6,067 nt of DNA from positions 1 to 6,067 of the forward strand of contig JALSSG010000272.1 in assembly GCA_026984355.1 (NCBI GenBank), written 5' to 3'. Every line of letters begins with the position of its first letter. Positions within the stretch are counted from its first letter, which is position 1. Of the stretch, positions 5,662 through 6,067 are shown piece after piece. A program made the translations under genes and the position numbers. This stretch comes from Hydrogenothermaceae bacterium (lineage in GTDB: Bacteria > Aquificota > Aquificia > Aquificales > Hydrogenothermaceae). The notes beneath the pieces are model-generated. The model was not told the DNA's origin. It did not search any database and worked only from the letters and a program-made list of their open reading frames with translations.

Positions 5662-6067
5662 TCACCTTATAACCAGTGGTTTACTTTCATTACCAGCATT
5701 ATCTACTGCTGTTATATAGTATATATCACCTTTTTTGTAATTTTTATCCTTTATATAGTATGTTTTTAATAGAAATTTAAATAAAGGTTTTTTGTTTTTA
5801 TAAACCTTATATCCTTTTACATCTTTTGACGGACTATCATCCCAGAAAATTAAAGCATAGTTGTTTTGTTTATACAAAAATCCATCAGCAGGAGGTTCTG
5901 GAGGGAATATGTCTTTATAAAAAGTACATATAGTTTTAGAGGGAATTCCTTCTACATACTTATTTTTAGGAATTGTTATGTAATAGCAATATCTGTTTTC
6001 TGTTTTTACATGAATATCAAGAAACTTTGTGCTGTTTATGGACTTTCTATAAACTTTAGGTGGAACA
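5662..6067 (-). CDS. Fibronectin type III-like repeat protein, C-terminal 134 residues (5' end outside window)
   Basis: The frame is open to the right edge, so only the C-terminus is seen. The TTG at 5877 is an internal leucine codon, not the start. Two repeats of a fibronectin type III-like beta sandwich can be recognised. The first (visible residues 1-53) ends with RYCYYITIP...GIPSKTI. A linker, FPPEPPADG (54-62), follows. The second domain (about 63-134) has YALIFWDD, DVKGYKVYKN, YYIKD, GDIYYITAVDNAGNESKP and a final strand. The linker is typical of tandem FN3 modules. In related bacteria such proteins are often exported lipoproteins; whether this one has a signal peptide or lipobox cannot be seen. 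The stop TGA lies inside the leuS' ribosome site, so it heads or precedes leuS' in one operon. An adhesion or envelope role is inference only. The FN3 fold call is good; the function is unknown. Confidence 0.8.
   Translation of the reverse strand, partial: VPPKVYRKSINSTKFLDIHVKTENRYCYYITIPKNKYVEGIPSKTICTFYKDIFPPEPPADGFLYKQNNYALIFWDDSPSKDVKGYKVYKNKKPLFKFLLKTYYIKDKNYKKGDIYYITAVDNAGNESKPLVIR
5663..5668 (-). promoter_or_regulatory. Shine-Dalgarno of leuS', containing the upstream stop codon
   Basis: AAGGTG (5668-5663 on the minus strand) stands five bases before the leuS' ATG. The TGA stop of the upstream gene (5664-5662) overlaps it. This fixes the leuS' start and shows the beta subunit is independently initiated, which supports a true split gene. 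Confidence 0.8.

Noticed and set aside
5711..5765. Repeated TTATATAGTAT segments
   Set aside because: They fall in codons for Tyr/Ile-rich strands of the FN3 domain and are explained by AT-rich coding sequence, not by an operator or repeat element.

Overview
The window is AT-rich (roughly one third G+C by eye), AGA-dominated in arginine codons, and densely packed. It most likely comes from the bacterial phylum Aquificota, probably the Hydrogenothermaceae (Sulfurihydrogenibium/Persephonella type). The strongest argument is a free-standing 288-residue beta subunit of leucyl-tRNA synthetase that starts just before the KMSKS motif. From memory, such a split LeuRS is the arrangement known from Aquifex aeolicus. 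The SecA, with a long helical insertion in its second nucleotide-binding fold, is compatible with that placement. The genus-level assignment is inference from base composition.

Plus strand, left to right: the C-terminal two thirds of secA (cut by the left edge); a 258-residue protein of unknown function whose ATG overlaps the secA stop by one base (TAATG); a 76-base gap with a plausible -10 box; leuB (NAD-dependent 3-isopropylmalate dehydrogenase, leucine biosynthesis) with a clear Shine-Dalgarno; and, 53 bases later, queC (7-cyano-7-deazaguanine synthase, queuosine precursor synthesis).

Minus strand, right to left: the C-terminal part of a protein with tandem fibronectin type III-like domains (cut by the right edge); leuS' (LeuRS beta subunit) four bases downstream; and a 62-residue helical protein eleven bases further on. 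Each stop codon in this group lies in or against the Shine-Dalgarno of the next gene, so the three look like one translationally coupled operon. It runs tail-to-tail into queC, and the last 12 bases of the two coding regions overlap.

The genes are a mix of housekeeping functions: protein export, leucine synthesis, tRNA modification and tRNA charging. They do not form one pathway. No mobile element, CRISPR array, tRNA or rRNA is visible, and no gene-free stretch is longer than 76 bases. I found no wholly new system. The points most worth following are the split LeuRS beta gene away from its partner, the coupled 62-residue protein behind it, and the unknown protein coupled to secA.
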